From Microbulbifer elongatus (GTDB lineage: Bacteria; Pseudomonadota; Gammaproteobacteria; Pseudomonadales; Cellvibrionaceae), in contig NZ_JAIVKJ010000003.1 of NCBI RefSeq assembly GCF_020524885.1, positions 355,501-419,500 of the forward strand: 64,000 nt of DNA, given 5' to 3'. Of this stretch, positions 8,368 to 16,276 are shown piece by piece; within the stretch, counting starts at the first letter, position 1; every line of letters starts with the position of its first letter. Below the pieces are notes generated by a model. That model was given only the letters and a program-made list of their open reading frames with translations, ran no database searches and was not told where the DNA came from. A program made the position numbers and the translations under genes.

Positions 8368-8988
8368 ATGTCACTCGAAGTACCAGACCTTTCCGCTATT
8401 CACGAATTTTTGCTGTGTCGCACTCCCGACGCCTGGATTGATGCCGCGCTTGCGGAGCCGGAGCTGATGCTGGTGGATCATGCCAACTGCGAAAAGAAGG
8501 CGGCGGGGACGGCGTTGAATCTGATGTTCCGCTATCTGGACAATTTCGATCTGCTCAACAAGATGTCGCGCCTTGCGCGGGAAGAGTTGCGGCACTTCGA
8601 GCAGGTTATCGGGATCATGCAGAAGCGTGGCATTGCCTATCCGCACCTGACTGCTTCTCGCTACGCGGCGGGGCTTCGCGGCGAGGTGCGCAGTGCGGAG
8701 CCGGGAAGGCTGATCGATACCCTGATCTGCGGTGCAATCATTGAGGCACGCTCCTGTGAGCGTTTTGCCCGAATTGCGCCGCACCTCGATGAAGAACTGC
8801 AGAAGTTTTATTTCTCACTGCTGAAGTCTGAGGCGCGCCACTTCCGCGATTACCTGACACTTGCACAGAATGCCAGCGAAGATGACATCGGTCCTCGTGT
8901 GCGTGCGCTGCTGGAGGTGGAGCGTGAACTGGTGGAAGGCGGGGATGGGGAGTTCCGGTTCCACAGTGGTGTTCCCGGTTTGGCCTGA
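8368..8988 (+). CDS. miaE: tRNA 2-methylthio-N6-isopentenyladenosine-37 hydroxylase MiaE
   Basis: MiaE is a ferritin-fold di-iron monooxygenase that hydroxylates ms2i6A37 to ms2io6A37 in tRNAs reading UNN codons. The 206-residue protein carries the expected carboxylate/His ligands in four helices: DHANCEKKAAGTALNL, REELRHFEQV, IIEARSCERF and SEARHFRDY. The ATG at 8368 gives an N-terminus like other MiaE proteins (SLEVPDLSAIHEFL). A longer frame opens at 8245 but adds a Pro/Cys-rich segment that would lie upstream of the TATAAT promoter element. Monocistronic. Confidence 0.9.
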   Translation: MSLEVPDLSAIHEFLLCRTPDAWIDAALAEPELMLVDHANCEKKAAGTALNLMFRYLDNFDLLNKMSRLAREELRHFEQVIGIMQKRGIAYPHLTASRYAAGLRGEVRSAEPGRLIDTLICGAIIEARSCERFARIAPHLDEELQKFYFSLLKSEARHFRDYLTLAQNASEDDIGPRVRALLEVERELVEGGDGEFRFHSGVPGLA

Positions 8989-9005
8989 GGTCCGGATGTT
9001 GGTCT

Positions 9006-9266
9006 TCAGCTGTGATCGATCTTTTTGATCAATTCGACGAAATCTTCGAGGTCCGTGGGGCGCTTGCAGTCGATGGTAAATTTGTTGTGAAAAAATACCG
9101 TGAGCTCGACGGTTGGTGAGCGCAAGAACACGGTGTAGCCATCAAAGTCTGTGCTGGCTGTGAGTCCACGGTAGCGCCACCCTTCCGCGGTTTTCTCGCC
9201 TTCTCTGGTGATCTTGTCGAATACCCGCAATGCCTGTTTGACGTCGATTTTGTATTCGTGCTCCAT
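9006..9266 (-). CDS. Small conserved protein, possibly DUF3081
   Basis: An 86-residue soluble protein beginning MEHEYKIDVKQALRVFDKI. It has alternating strands in the middle (WRYRGLTASTDFDGYTVFLRS) and ends DLEDFVELIKKIDHS. Length and the opening helix recall the DUF3081 family, but I cannot confirm this. No enzyme motif is present. It converges with miaE, leaving 17 nt between the stop codons. Confidence 0.55.
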   Translation of the reverse strand: MEHEYKIDVKQALRVFDKITREGEKTAEGWRYRGLTASTDFDGYTVFLRSPTVELTVFFHNKFTIDCKRPTDLEDFVELIKKIDHS

Positions 9267-9335
9267 GTGCGTTCCCGTTATCGTTTGAGCTAAGCTTAGA
9301 GGCTTGTGAGTCCTCCTGCGCTCGCGGGCAGGGCG

Positions 9336-9845
9336 ATGCTCTCACTTTTTCTTAATTGGTTATCCAGCTTAGATTACATGGTGGTTTCCAACGAGGCGCG
9401 AGGCGCCGTCAATATCGTCCTGTTCAATTGGTTAGCCTACCTGGGTGTGGCGCCATTTGTCATTGGTATTGCTATGGAGGTCACGGGTTACTCTATCGCT
9501 TCCATCGACGGTCGGCTTTGGTTCACGGCCTATAGCTGCGTGATTCTCAGTTTTTTGTGTGGTATCTGGTGGGGTGGGGCGCTTAATCACGACCGCCACA
9601 AGCATCGCGTCTTGTTGGCTCTCCTGAGCAATGCAATTGCCCTGATCGGCTGGCTGGCACTGCTGTTCTACCGGACGCCATACGCGCTGCCTGTACTGGC
9701 GCTGGCATTTTTGTTTGTCGAGCGTGCAGAGGCATTTCTAAAGCCCAACTCTTCGCGTCTCGCAAGTTACTTCAAGACGCGAACCCATGTTTCCTATCTG
9801 GTTATTGCCTGTCATCTGATAATGTTTATCGCCCTCTGGCGCTGA
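9336..9845 (+). CDS. DUF3429-like inner-membrane protein
   Basis: A roughly 169-residue protein with five predicted membrane helices: LFNWLAYLGVAPFVIGI, AYSCVILSFLCGIWWGGAL, VLLALLSNAIALIGWLALLF, ALPVLALAFLFV and VSYLVIACHLIMFIAL. The FLCGIWWGGAL stretch corresponds to the FLGAIHWG-type motif of DUF3429 proteins. Function unknown. The start is uncertain: GTG 9306, ATG 9336 or ATG 9378 (MVVSNEARG) are all open. AGAGG lies close to the first and none has a strong site. I use 9336 as a compromise. Confidence 0.65.
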   Translation: MLSLFLNWLSSLDYMVVSNEARGAVNIVLFNWLAYLGVAPFVIGIAMEVTGYSIASIDGRLWFTAYSCVILSFLCGIWWGGALNHDRHKHRVLLALLSNAIALIGWLALLFYRTPYALPVLALAFLFVERAEAFLKPNSSRLASYFKTRTHVSYLVIACHLIMFIALWR

Positions 9846-9862
9846 TTCGGTTTGCCCCATCT

Positions 9863-10813
9863 TCAAGTTATTCCCTGATTCACCTCCACCACATCTCCGA
9901 GTCGTTCTGACACGATTTCACGAATTTGCGCAGCAAGCTCTCGATATAAACGGCGGCTAGGCGCACTGGCACGCCAGACAAGCCCGTGCTGGCGACGAAT
10001 AGGCTTGGACTTGATTTCGCTGACATGTAGCGCTTCCGGGTTGTGCATTTCGGAATGGACATAGAGGCCGGGTAAAAAGGCGACGCCAAGCCCCATGACC
10101 ACCATTTGTCGCAGAGTGTCGAGACTGGTGCCTTCATAGTCGCGTTGCAGGTCGGCACCCAGGTCTTGGCAGATTTCTTGCACCTGATGATGGAAGTGAT
10201 GCTGTCCTTCGAGGGTCAATACCTTCTCACCGCGCAATTGGGAGGGGCTGACGGTTTTCTTGCCTGCGAGGCGGTGGTCGGCAGGGATCACGAATTTCAA
10301 TGGCTCGGTAAAAAGCGGCTCAACCGAGAGGTCCTCTCGGTCTACGGGCAGCGGTACGATCGCAATATCGTAGGAGCCCTCGCTAAGCCCCCTGAGCAGG
10401 TTCCGCGGCGTCCCCTCACGTACATAGAGTTTCAAGCGATGGTGTTGCGCATGCAGTGCAGGGAGTACGCGGGGAAGAAGGTAGGGGCCAAGAGTTGGGG
10501 GGACACCAAGTTTGTAGGTGGTTTGCAGTCCTTGCGAGATGGTCTCTGCACTCTCCCGAAATTCCCGCATTGCCAGCAGCATCTTCCTCGCCTGTTCAAG
10601 CAGCTCTCTGCCCTCAGGAGTGAGCAGCGTGCCCGATCTGGAGCGTTCAAACAGGGAGAGGCCCAGGAGTGCCTCCAGGGAGCGGATCTGGGTGGTTAGT
10701 GCCGGTTGGCTGACCCCCAATTCTTCCGCCGCGCGCCGGTAGCTGCAGCGTGACGCAATGGCCACAAAGTATTCAATCTGGCGAAATGTCGGCGTCTGTG
10801 GCTGAGTTGGCAC
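9863..10813 (-). CDS. OxyR-like LysR-family regulator lacking the peroxidatic cysteine
   Basis: A 316-residue LysR-type transcription factor. The N-terminal winged helix-turn-helix reads FRQIEYFVAIASRCSYRRAAEELGVSQPALTTQIRSLE, and the effector domain is clearly OxyR-like (VLTLEGQ...C...GTSLDTLRQMV). In OxyR the sensing pair is C199 and C208; here position 199 is His (H206) and only the second cysteine (C215) remains. It is therefore unlikely to sense peroxide by disulfide formation. It is divergent from carbonic anhydrase and SulP transporter genes, so a role in CO2/bicarbonate-linked control is a reasonable inference. The GTG start at 10813 has GGAG 5 nt upstream. Confidence 0.85.
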   Translation of the reverse strand: MPTQPQTPTFRQIEYFVAIASRCSYRRAAEELGVSQPALTTQIRSLEALLGLSLFERSRSGTLLTPEGRELLEQARKMLLAMREFRESAETISQGLQTTYKLGVPPTLGPYLLPRVLPALHAQHHRLKLYVREGTPRNLLRGLSEGSYDIAIVPLPVDREDLSVEPLFTEPLKFVIPADHRLAGKKTVSPSQLRGEKVLTLEGQHHFHHQVQEICQDLGADLQRDYEGTSLDTLRQMVVMGLGVAFLPGLYVHSEMHNPEALHVSEIKSKPIRRQHGLVWRASAPSRRLYRELAAQIREIVSERLGDVVEVNQGIT

Positions 10814-10832
10814 TGGGGCTCCAGGTAATCTT

Positions 10833-10851
10833 TGATAATTAATGGTTATCA
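10833..10851. promoter_or_regulatory. LysR-type operator between the regulator and carbonic anhydrase genes
   Basis: TGATAATTAATGGTTATCA is a 6-7-6 perfect inverted repeat containing the T-N11-A pattern of LysR boxes. It lies 20 nt upstream of the regulator start and about 85 nt upstream of the carbonic anhydrase gene, in the AT-rich divergent region. It is a likely binding site for the divergent regulator. Confidence 0.55.
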
Positions 10852-10936
10852 GCGAATAGTATATTAACTTATTGAGCTATCAAAAAATAATGCTTCAACT
10901 CGATTGCCTAGTCCTCTTCATCAGTAAGGAGTTGTT

Positions 10937-11611
10937 ATGGATCATGTGATTTCCGGCGTAGCGAAGTTTCAGAAAGAAGTATTTCCTACCAAAAAGGCCC
11001 GTTTTTCCGAACTGGCGGAGGGGCAGAGCCCCGAAGTGCTTTTCATCACCTGCGCGGATTCCCGCATCGATCCCAACCTGGTTACCCAGACCGAGCCCGG
11101 TGAGCTGTTCATCTGTCGCAACGCGGGCAATATCGTCCCGCCCCACAGCAATCAGACCGGCGGTATGACGGCTTCCATTGAATTCGCGGTGGCGGCACTG
11201 GGCGTATCTCACATCGTTATCTGTGGTCATACCGATTGCGGTGCGATGAAGGGCGCGATTGAACCAGAAAAACTGGATAGCCTCCCGCACGTCAAAGAAT
11301 GGCTGAGCCATTGCCGCTCTGCGACCGAAGTGGTGCGCGACCGCAATGGATCCCTGAGCACCGAAAACCTGGACGAAGTGACTGCCGAGAATGTCATTCA
11401 GCAGATGCAGCACCTGCGAACTCACCCTGCGGTTGCTACCGGGTTGGCCAGTGGTCGTGTGACCCTGCATGGCTGGGTGTACAACATCGGCAGTGGTGAG
11501 GTGCTGTGCTTTGACGAGTCAACCCGCGAGTTCAAGCCTATGGACGAGCGTTACCGCGCAATGTTCGGCGACCTCCCGGAGGCGGCAGCTGGTGGCTCTT
11601 GCTGTGGCTGA
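10937..11611 (+). CDS. can: Beta-carbonic anhydrase
   Basis: Interconverts CO2 and bicarbonate in the cytosol. The 224-residue protein shows the beta-class zinc ligands C39, H98 and C101 (ITCADSR, GHTDCGAM), the D41-R43 dyad, and the ICRNAGNIVPP segment. AAGGAG (10926-10931) lies 5 nt before ATG 10937. The extreme C-terminus (AAAGGSCCG) is unusual, because its last codons and the stop are the first unit of a 19-bp tandem repeat. A SulP transporter gene follows 129 nt downstream, and the two probably act together in inorganic-carbon handling. A LysR operator lies upstream. Confidence 0.93.
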   Translation: MDHVISGVAKFQKEVFPTKKARFSELAEGQSPEVLFITCADSRIDPNLVTQTEPGELFICRNAGNIVPPHSNQTGGMTASIEFAVAALGVSHIVICGHTDCGAMKGAIEPEKLDSLPHVKEWLSHCRSATEVVRDRNGSLSTENLDEVTAENVIQQMQHLRTHPAVATGLASGRVTLHGWVYNIGSGEVLCFDESTREFKPMDERYRAMFGDLPEAAAGGSCCG

Positions 11612-11688
11612 AGGCTTCTCTTGTAGCTGAAGGCTCTTGTTGTAGCTGAGGGCTCTTGTTGTAGCTGACGGCTCTGGCTGTAGCTGAG
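11594..11688 (+). repeat. Five tandem 19-bp repeats overlapping the carbonic anhydrase stop codon
   Basis: Units start at 11594, 11613, 11632, 11651 and 11670, each a variant of GGCTCTTGTTGTAGCTGAG. The first unit codes for the final GSCCG and the TGA stop of the carbonic anhydrase; the rest fill the gap before the SulP gene. Units 3 and 4 differ at one position. A period of 19 bp is not a multiple of three, so expansion would shift reading frames. Confidence 0.9.
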
Positions 11689-11740
11689 CCCGCCGCAAGG
11701 CAAGCAGGGAAGGTATTGAAGTAAAAGAGGTAAAGCGGGA

Positions 11741-13369
11741 ATGAAGTTTGATTTAAGCAATCTGCGCGGCGATATCACTGGTGGCATTACTGCAGGTGTA
11801 GTTGCGCTGCCCCTGGCCCTGGCGCTCGGCGTGGCCTCGGGGCTTGGCCCCATGGCAGGTATCTACGGTGCCATTGCGGTGGGCTTTTTCGCCGCGCTGT
11901 TTGGCGGCACCGGTCCGCAGATCTCTGGCCCTACCGGACCGATGGTGGTGGTGCTCGCGGGTCTGTTCGCCAGCCTTTCCGGGGATGCATCACTGATCTT
12001 TACCGCGGTAATTCTCGCGGGTTTACTTCAGGTGGTCTTCGGGATTTTGGGGGTTGGCCACTACATCCGGCTGGTGCCATACCCGGTAATCTCCGGTTTC
12101 ATGACCGGAATCGGTGTGATCATCATCATTCTCCAGCTGAACCCGTTACTCGGCCACGCATCGCCGGGCGGTACGCTGGGGGCGCTCGGCAATGTGCCCG
12201 AGGCGCTCTCTGCCGTGCATCCTGCGAACCTGCTGCTGGGCCTGGGCACGCTGGTGATGGTGTACATGTGGCCCGCGAAATGGGGCAAATATGTGCCGAG
12301 CCCGCTCGCGGCGCTTGTGATAGGTACCGTACTCGCGTACTTCCTGCTGGATGTACCGATTCTGGGTAGCATTCCCACTGGCTTGCCGGAGTTGCAAATG
12401 CCGGTGCTGGGTGGCGACAACATGGTGCTGGTGGTTGAGGCGGCAATTATTCTCGCGATCCTCGGTGCGCTGGACAGTCTCCTGACCTCACTGGTTGCGG
12501 ACAATATGACCCGCACCCGTCACCACAGTAACAAGGAGCTGATCGGGCAGGGCATTGGTAACACTGCGGCGGGCTTTATTGGCGGCATCGCCGGCGCCGG
12601 TGCCACTATGCGTACTGTGGTCAATATCCGTTCCGGTGGCCAGACCCGTATTTCCGGCATGGTGCACTCACTGGTATTGCTGGCAGTGGCCCTTGGACTG
12701 GGTCCGCTGGCTGAAAATATTCCGCAGGCGGTGCTGGCGGGGATTCTGGTGAAAGTCGGTCTGGATATCATCGACTGGAAATACCTGAAGCGCGCGCATC
12801 AGGGCCCCCGTTGGGATCTGCTGCTGATGGTTCTGGTATTAGGGTTGACCGTGTTTGTGGACCTGATTACTGCGGTAGGTGTCGGTGTAGTACTGGCAGC
12901 GCTCGCCTATGTGAAACAGGTTGCCAGCCTGCAGATCGAGCACCTGCGAAACCTGCCGGAGCACTTGGATAGCGACGAAGAGAAAGCAATTCTGGAGCGC
13001 AACCGCGACCGCATTGCCCTGTTTGAATTCAGTGGCCCGCTGAGTTTCGGTGCTGCCGCAGACCTCGGCCATCATGTGCGTGAGCAGAGTAGTGCCCAGT
13101 CCCGGGTTCTGATCCTGAATTTCTCATCGGTGCCTTTCCTGGATGTTTCTGCAGCACTTGCGGTGGAAACCATCGCGTCGGATGCCAAGGATAGTGGCAA
13201 GCAGCTGTTCCTGACTGGCATGAACGAAGAAGTCGAAGGTGTGCTCAAGAGGTTGAACGGCCGTGTGCCAGCGCAGGGTAGCTACAAGACCCTTGGCGAC
13301 GCACTGCGTGCGGCCGAAAACCTGCTGAGTGGCGAGTGTGATGGCCATCTTTCGGCGCGGGCGGTCTGA
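11741..13369 (+). CDS. SulP family anion (probably bicarbonate) transporter with STAS domain
   Basis: A 542-residue inner-membrane transporter. It has 12-14 hydrophobic helices, beginning with the SulP core ITGGITAGVVALPLALALGV and PQISGPTGPMVVV. A C-terminal cytoplasmic STAS domain follows (about 420-530), with the FLDVSAALAVE loop at the usual phosphoacceptor-like position. SulP proteins move sulfate, dicarboxylates or bicarbonate. Being directly downstream of a beta-carbonic anhydrase, with the divergent regulator, favours bicarbonate (BicA-like) over sulfate, but this is inference. GAGG and a purine run precede ATG 11741. Confidence 0.85.
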   Translation: MKFDLSNLRGDITGGITAGVVALPLALALGVASGLGPMAGIYGAIAVGFFAALFGGTGPQISGPTGPMVVVLAGLFASLSGDASLIFTAVILAGLLQVVFGILGVGHYIRLVPYPVISGFMTGIGVIIIILQLNPLLGHASPGGTLGALGNVPEALSAVHPANLLLGLGTLVMVYMWPAKWGKYVPSPLAALVIGTVLAYFLLDVPILGSIPTGLPELQMPVLGGDNMVLVVEAAIILAILGALDSLLTSLVADNMTRTRHHSNKELIGQGIGNTAAGFIGGIAGAGATMRTVVNIRSGGQTRISGMVHSLVLLAVALGLGPLAENIPQAVLAGILVKVGLDIIDWKYLKRAHQGPRWDLLLMVLVLGLTVFVDLITAVGVGVVLAALAYVKQVASLQIEHLRNLPEHLDSDEEKAILERNRDRIALFEFSGPLSFGAAADLGHHVREQSSAQSRVLILNFSSVPFLDVSAALAVETIASDAKDSGKQLFLTGMNEEVEGVLKRLNGRVPAQGSYKTLGDALRAAENLLSGECDGHLSARAV

Positions 13370-13389
13370 TCAGTAAACCCGTGACCGGC

Positions 13390-13448
13390 AAAAGCCCGCA
13401 GCGAGGTGTCCGATGTCAATCGTCGGGCATCCTTCTGCGGGCTTTTTT
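13390..13448 (+). terminator. Rho-independent terminator after the SulP gene
   Basis: AAAAGCCCGCAG (13390-13401) pairs with CTGCGGGCTTTT (13435-13446), followed by more T. The loop is long (33 nt), so it is less standard than the acnB terminator, but its position directly after the SulP stop fits. Confidence 0.65.
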
Positions 13449-13482
13449 ATGTGTTTCATTTCGGCTTTGATTGCGTCGGGCG

Positions 13483-13510
13483 TTGACGGTGGGGCATTGA
13501 CGGTGGGGCA
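13483..13510 (+). repeat. Tandem pair of 14-bp units
   Basis: TTGACGGTGGGGCA is repeated twice without a gap (13483-13496 and 13497-13510), between the SulP terminator and the 3' end of the convergent saccharopine-dehydrogenase-like gene. No function is suggested. Confidence 0.8.
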
Positions 13511-13517
13511 GTGCGTA

Positions 13518-14690
13518 TCAAGCGCCGGGGGCTTCGACAGAAGTCACAACAGAGTAGGCTTCCAGCTCCCGCAGGATTTCCTCCAGTGACAGCAGCTGCC
13601 AGCAGGGGCGAGCACCGTGATTGCTGTATTCACCGCGAACAAGCTTTCGCGCCATCGCGGCGGCTGGGGCGGCCGGGATCCACGGGCCGTCACCATTGAG
13701 TCCGAGAATCTGCCAGCGGGCCCGCTGGCCTGCACCTCCGGCAATTCCCGTAATTTCGACCTGCATGCCGCCGTGGTCGCTGCCTCCGGGCCAGCGGGCG
13801 GCGAGCCAGTGTCCGAGCCGGGCGAGATACGGCAGCGGGTCGGGAATTGTCGACGGCCTGTGGATGCGGGCCAGGCGGGCGCTCAGGGCGAGTCCCCACT
13901 GCAACAGCGTTGGCTGCACGCCGGTGCCAAAACGCAGATTTTTCACCTCTGGTATCAGTTTGGGAATTAATCGCAGGTCCGGTACATCGAAATTGCACAC
14001 CTGGCGCTCGCCCACCGGGTGGCCAAGGGTGATTTTGCGCAGTTCGCCACCGGAGTAGCTGGGGACAGGCTGGCCATCGCGTAACAGCGTGAGCTCCGTG
14101 CCCAGAGACTCAAAGCCGGCGCGTACAGTCGCTAGCCCGCGACTGATACGGTGGGCGGGCGCGATATTGATCTCGATGTCGTCAATCTTGTGAAAGGGCT
14201 TGCCGAGAACCTGGATGACTGCTGAGCTCAATGCTGGCAGGCTGCTCGCGCCACTGATCACGGTACATCCGGCATCTTCCGCGCTCTGGTTCAGGGTTTC
14301 GATTTCACTGACAAAGCTGGCAGCATCGGCAATGTCCAGATAGTGGATACTGTTTGCGATACAGGCATCGGGGACGTGATAGTCCTGCTGCTGGAAGGGG
14401 CCCGCGCAATGAATCAGCAGGTCGAGATCCAGGTCCTTCAGCTGGACCGTGAGGCTCGCAGACTCATGGTCGAGTCGAAGCCCCTCAAACGTACAGCGGG
14501 ATTTGGTGTCGGTCTCGCTATGTTGCTGTTGCAAGCGGTCGGCGAGGAGTTCGGCCTTGAACAGGTCGTGTCCGGCGACGATAACGTGGAGATTAGATTC
14601 GCTGCCGAGCATTTCCGCGATACGGCTGCCAAAAGTGCCGTAGCCGCCGAGAATCAATACCCGTTTGCGCAAATTTTTTGTGGAAGACAA
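13518..14690 (-). CDS. Saccharopine-dehydrogenase-like NAD(P)-binding oxidoreductase
   Basis: A 390-residue protein. Its N-terminal Rossmann domain carries the dinucleotide motif VLILGGYGTFGSRIAEML and continues through VIVAGHDLFKAELLADRL and LLIHCAGPFQQQDYHVPDAC, the pattern of saccharopine dehydrogenase-like proteins. The C-terminal half (from about 190) is less conserved and includes a possible substrate-domain segment. Such proteins are often reductases of unknown substrate; lysine metabolism should not be assumed. It is monocistronic, converges with the SulP gene, and is followed upstream by lpxH on the same strand with a separate start. Confidence 0.75.
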   Translation of the reverse strand: MSSTKNLRKRVLILGGYGTFGSRIAEMLGSESNLHVIVAGHDLFKAELLADRLQQQHSETDTKSRCTFEGLRLDHESASLTVQLKDLDLDLLIHCAGPFQQQDYHVPDACIANSIHYLDIADAASFVSEIETLNQSAEDAGCTVISGASSLPALSSAVIQVLGKPFHKIDDIEINIAPAHRISRGLATVRAGFESLGTELTLLRDGQPVPSYSGGELRKITLGHPVGERQVCNFDVPDLRLIPKLIPEVKNLRFGTGVQPTLLQWGLALSARLARIHRPSTIPDPLPYLARLGHWLAARWPGGSDHGGMQVEITGIAGGAGQRARWQILGLNGDGPWIPAAPAAAMARKLVRGEYSNHGARPCWQLLSLEEILRELEAYSVVTSVEAPGA

Positions 14691-14761
14691 CTGACAGACT
14701 CCTGATTCCGGCTTTCCATAATCCGGTTATCGATAGCGGCGCGCGCAATTAGCGTGAATGT

Positions 14762-15565
14762 CTAGTCTGCCGTGGCCCAGTGGATGAGTTCAAGTCCCGT
14801 GTTCAACGAATGTTTGGTGGAATTGGTGGCAGCGCTGACGTCCTGGCCATCGGCGTCCTCCGATTTCTCGGCGCAGTCTTGTGCTTTGATACACCAGCCC
14901 AGCTCTCCCCAGTCTCCCAGCACAATGCGCTCCGCGGGCTTACCATCAATGGTCAGCTGGTGCCGGGCCGGGCGATGGGTGTGGCCGTGAATCAGTGTGT
15001 GTACCTGGTGGTCGCGCATCACCTTCTCCACCTCGTCCGCAGTGACATCCATGATGTCTTCTGCCTTGCGGCTGTTCATGGACTTGGATACGGAGCGGAT
15101 CTGTGCGGCGATCTGGCGGCGCTCTTGTAAAGGTTTGGCGAGCAATGCCTGCTGCCACTCGGGGTTGCGCGCCTGCTGGCGAAAGGCCATATATTCCTGG
15201 TCCAGGGTACACAGGCTGTCGCCGTGCATCAGTAAGACGGGTTGGTCTGCCAAGATGACCAGAGAGGGGTCGGGGAGCAGGGTGGCACCGCAGCGCCGTG
15301 CGTAGTCCTCGCCCAGCAGGAAGTCGCGGTTGCCGTGCATCAGATACAGGGCGGTGCCCTTGTCGCTGTAGCTCTTCAGTTGGCGTGCGACTTCTTCTGC
15401 GAGGGGGGCATCATCGTCGTCGCCGATCCATACTTCGAAAAAGTCGCCGAGGATATATAGCGCGTCCGCGCCAGCGGCGGGGCCTTCAAGAAAATTGAAG
15501 AAGGCGCGGGTGATGGCTGGGCGGGACTCGTCCAGGTGCAGGTCTGAGATCAGGAAAGTTGCCAC
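14762..15565 (-). CDS. lpxH: UDP-2,3-diacylglucosamine diphosphatase LpxH
   Basis: Hydrolyses UDP-2,3-diacylglucosamine to lipid X and UMP at the inner membrane in lipid A synthesis. The calcineurin-like metallophosphatase motifs are all present: ISDLHLD, LGDFFEVWIGDD, LMHGNRDFLLG, LMHGDSLCTLD and IHGHTHRP. The 267 residues exceed the ~240 of E. coli LpxH. The excess is a polar Ser/Asp/Glu-rich C-terminal tail after about residue 230, with no recognised domain. The start is GTG at 15565. ppiB lies 37 nt upstream on the same strand, so ppiB-lpxH probably forms an operon, an arrangement known in several gammaproteobacteria. Confidence 0.92.
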   Translation of the reverse strand: MATFLISDLHLDESRPAITRAFFNFLEGPAAGADALYILGDFFEVWIGDDDDAPLAEEVARQLKSYSDKGTALYLMHGNRDFLLGEDYARRCGATLLPDPSLVILADQPVLLMHGDSLCTLDQEYMAFRQQARNPEWQQALLAKPLQERRQIAAQIRSVSKSMNSRKAEDIMDVTADEVEKVMRDHQVHTLIHGHTHRPARHQLTIDGKPAERIVLGDWGELGWCIKAQDCAEKSEDADGQDVSAATNSTKHSLNTGLELIHWATAD

Positions 15566-15602
15566 TGGAGAAGTCCGCCCTTAAATATCGGAGAGGTCGA
15601 GA

Positions 15603-16112
15603 TTACCTGTCAGCGTAGGCGTCGGAGACGGTTACGCCAGTGATCTCGATGGTTTCGGTCGGAACGTCCTGGTGGAAACCGTTGCTGCCGGTCGCAACTT
15701 CTTTAATCTTGTTGACCACGTCCATGCCGTCGACGACCTTGCCGAACACGCAGTAGCCCCAGCCCTGAGCATCTTTGGCGCGGAAGTTCAGGAAGTCGTT
15801 GTCGTTCACGTTGATGAAAAACTGAGCAGTGGCAGAGTGCGGGTCCATGGTGCGTGCCATGGCCAGGGTGCCGGTGTCGTTCTTCAGGCCGTTGTCGGCT
15901 TCGTTTTCGATCGTGTCGCGGGTAGGCTTCTGATCCATGTTCGGGGTCATGCCGCCGCCCTGGATCATGAAATTATTGATCACTCGGTGAAAGATGGTGC
16001 CGGTGTAAAAATCGTCACGGCAGTACTGCAGGAAGTTGGCAGCGGTCTTGGGCGCCTTGTCAAAATCCAGTTCGATAGCGATGTCGCCGTGAGTAGTGTG
16101 CAGAGTGATCAT
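15603..16112 (-). CDS. ppiB: Peptidyl-prolyl cis-trans isomerase B (cytoplasmic cyclophilin)
   Basis: A 169-residue cyclophilin that catalyses proline isomerisation during protein folding. Catalytic and cyclosporin-pocket segments are visible: [14 protein letters not shown] (with the Arg), [18 protein letters not shown] and [11 protein letters not shown]. No signal peptide is present, so it is cytoplasmic. Length is close to the 164 residues of E. coli PpiB. It heads a likely two-gene operon with lpxH and is divergent from glnS. Confidence 0.93.
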   Translation of the reverse strand: MITLHTTHGDIAIELDFDKAPKTAANFLQYCRDDFYTGTIFHRVINNFMIQGGGMTPNMDQKPTRDTIENEADNGLKNDTGTLAMARTMDPHSATAQFFINVNDNDFLNFRAKDAQGWGYCVFGKVVDGMDVVNKIKEVATGSNGFHQDVPTETIEITGVTVSDAYADR

Positions 16113-16145
16113 AAAATGTCCTGTCCGGGGTCGGTTTGGGGCGGC

Positions 16146-16173
16146 ATGATACTCTGTTCACAGACCGACGCAA
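16146..16173 (-). promoter_or_regulatory. Candidate promoter of ppiB-lpxH
   Basis: On the minus strand, TTGCGT (16173-16168) and TATCAT (16151-16146) are 16 bp apart, about 35 nt upstream of the ppiB ATG. It is a plausible sigma-70 pair; no other good candidate was seen. Confidence 0.4.
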
Positions 16174-16233
16174 GCCGCGCTGGCCGGTGGTCTGCAAGCA
16201 GTGAAAACCCCATGCGGTGGCGGTCATCTGCGT

Positions 16234-16239
16234 TATAAT
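16234..16239 (+). promoter_or_regulatory. -10 element (TATAAT) upstream of glnS
   Basis: A perfect TATAAT lies 38 nt ahead of the glnS ATG, with a GC-rich stretch just after it. No convincing -35 is present. It excludes the longer open frame beginning at 16217 and supports ATG 16277. Confidence 0.5.
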
Positions 16240-16276
16240 CCGCCGCTTACTTCGAGTAGTTGATTTAGAGATAGCC

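Noticed and set aside
10855-10880. ATAG...CTAT half-sites of an OxyR box upstream of the carbonic anhydrase gene
   Set aside because: The ATAG-to-CTAT spacing does not fit the OxyR arrangement; the 6-7-6 TGATAA/TTATCA palindrome is a better operator candidate.
11594-11688. The 19-bp tandem repeats as a CRISPR array
   Set aside because: The units abut directly with no spacers and overlap a coding sequence; no cas genes are near.
13518-14690. Lysine biosynthesis or degradation role for the saccharopine-dehydrogenase-like gene
   Set aside because: Only the dinucleotide-binding domain is convincing, and no neighbouring gene belongs to lysine metabolism.
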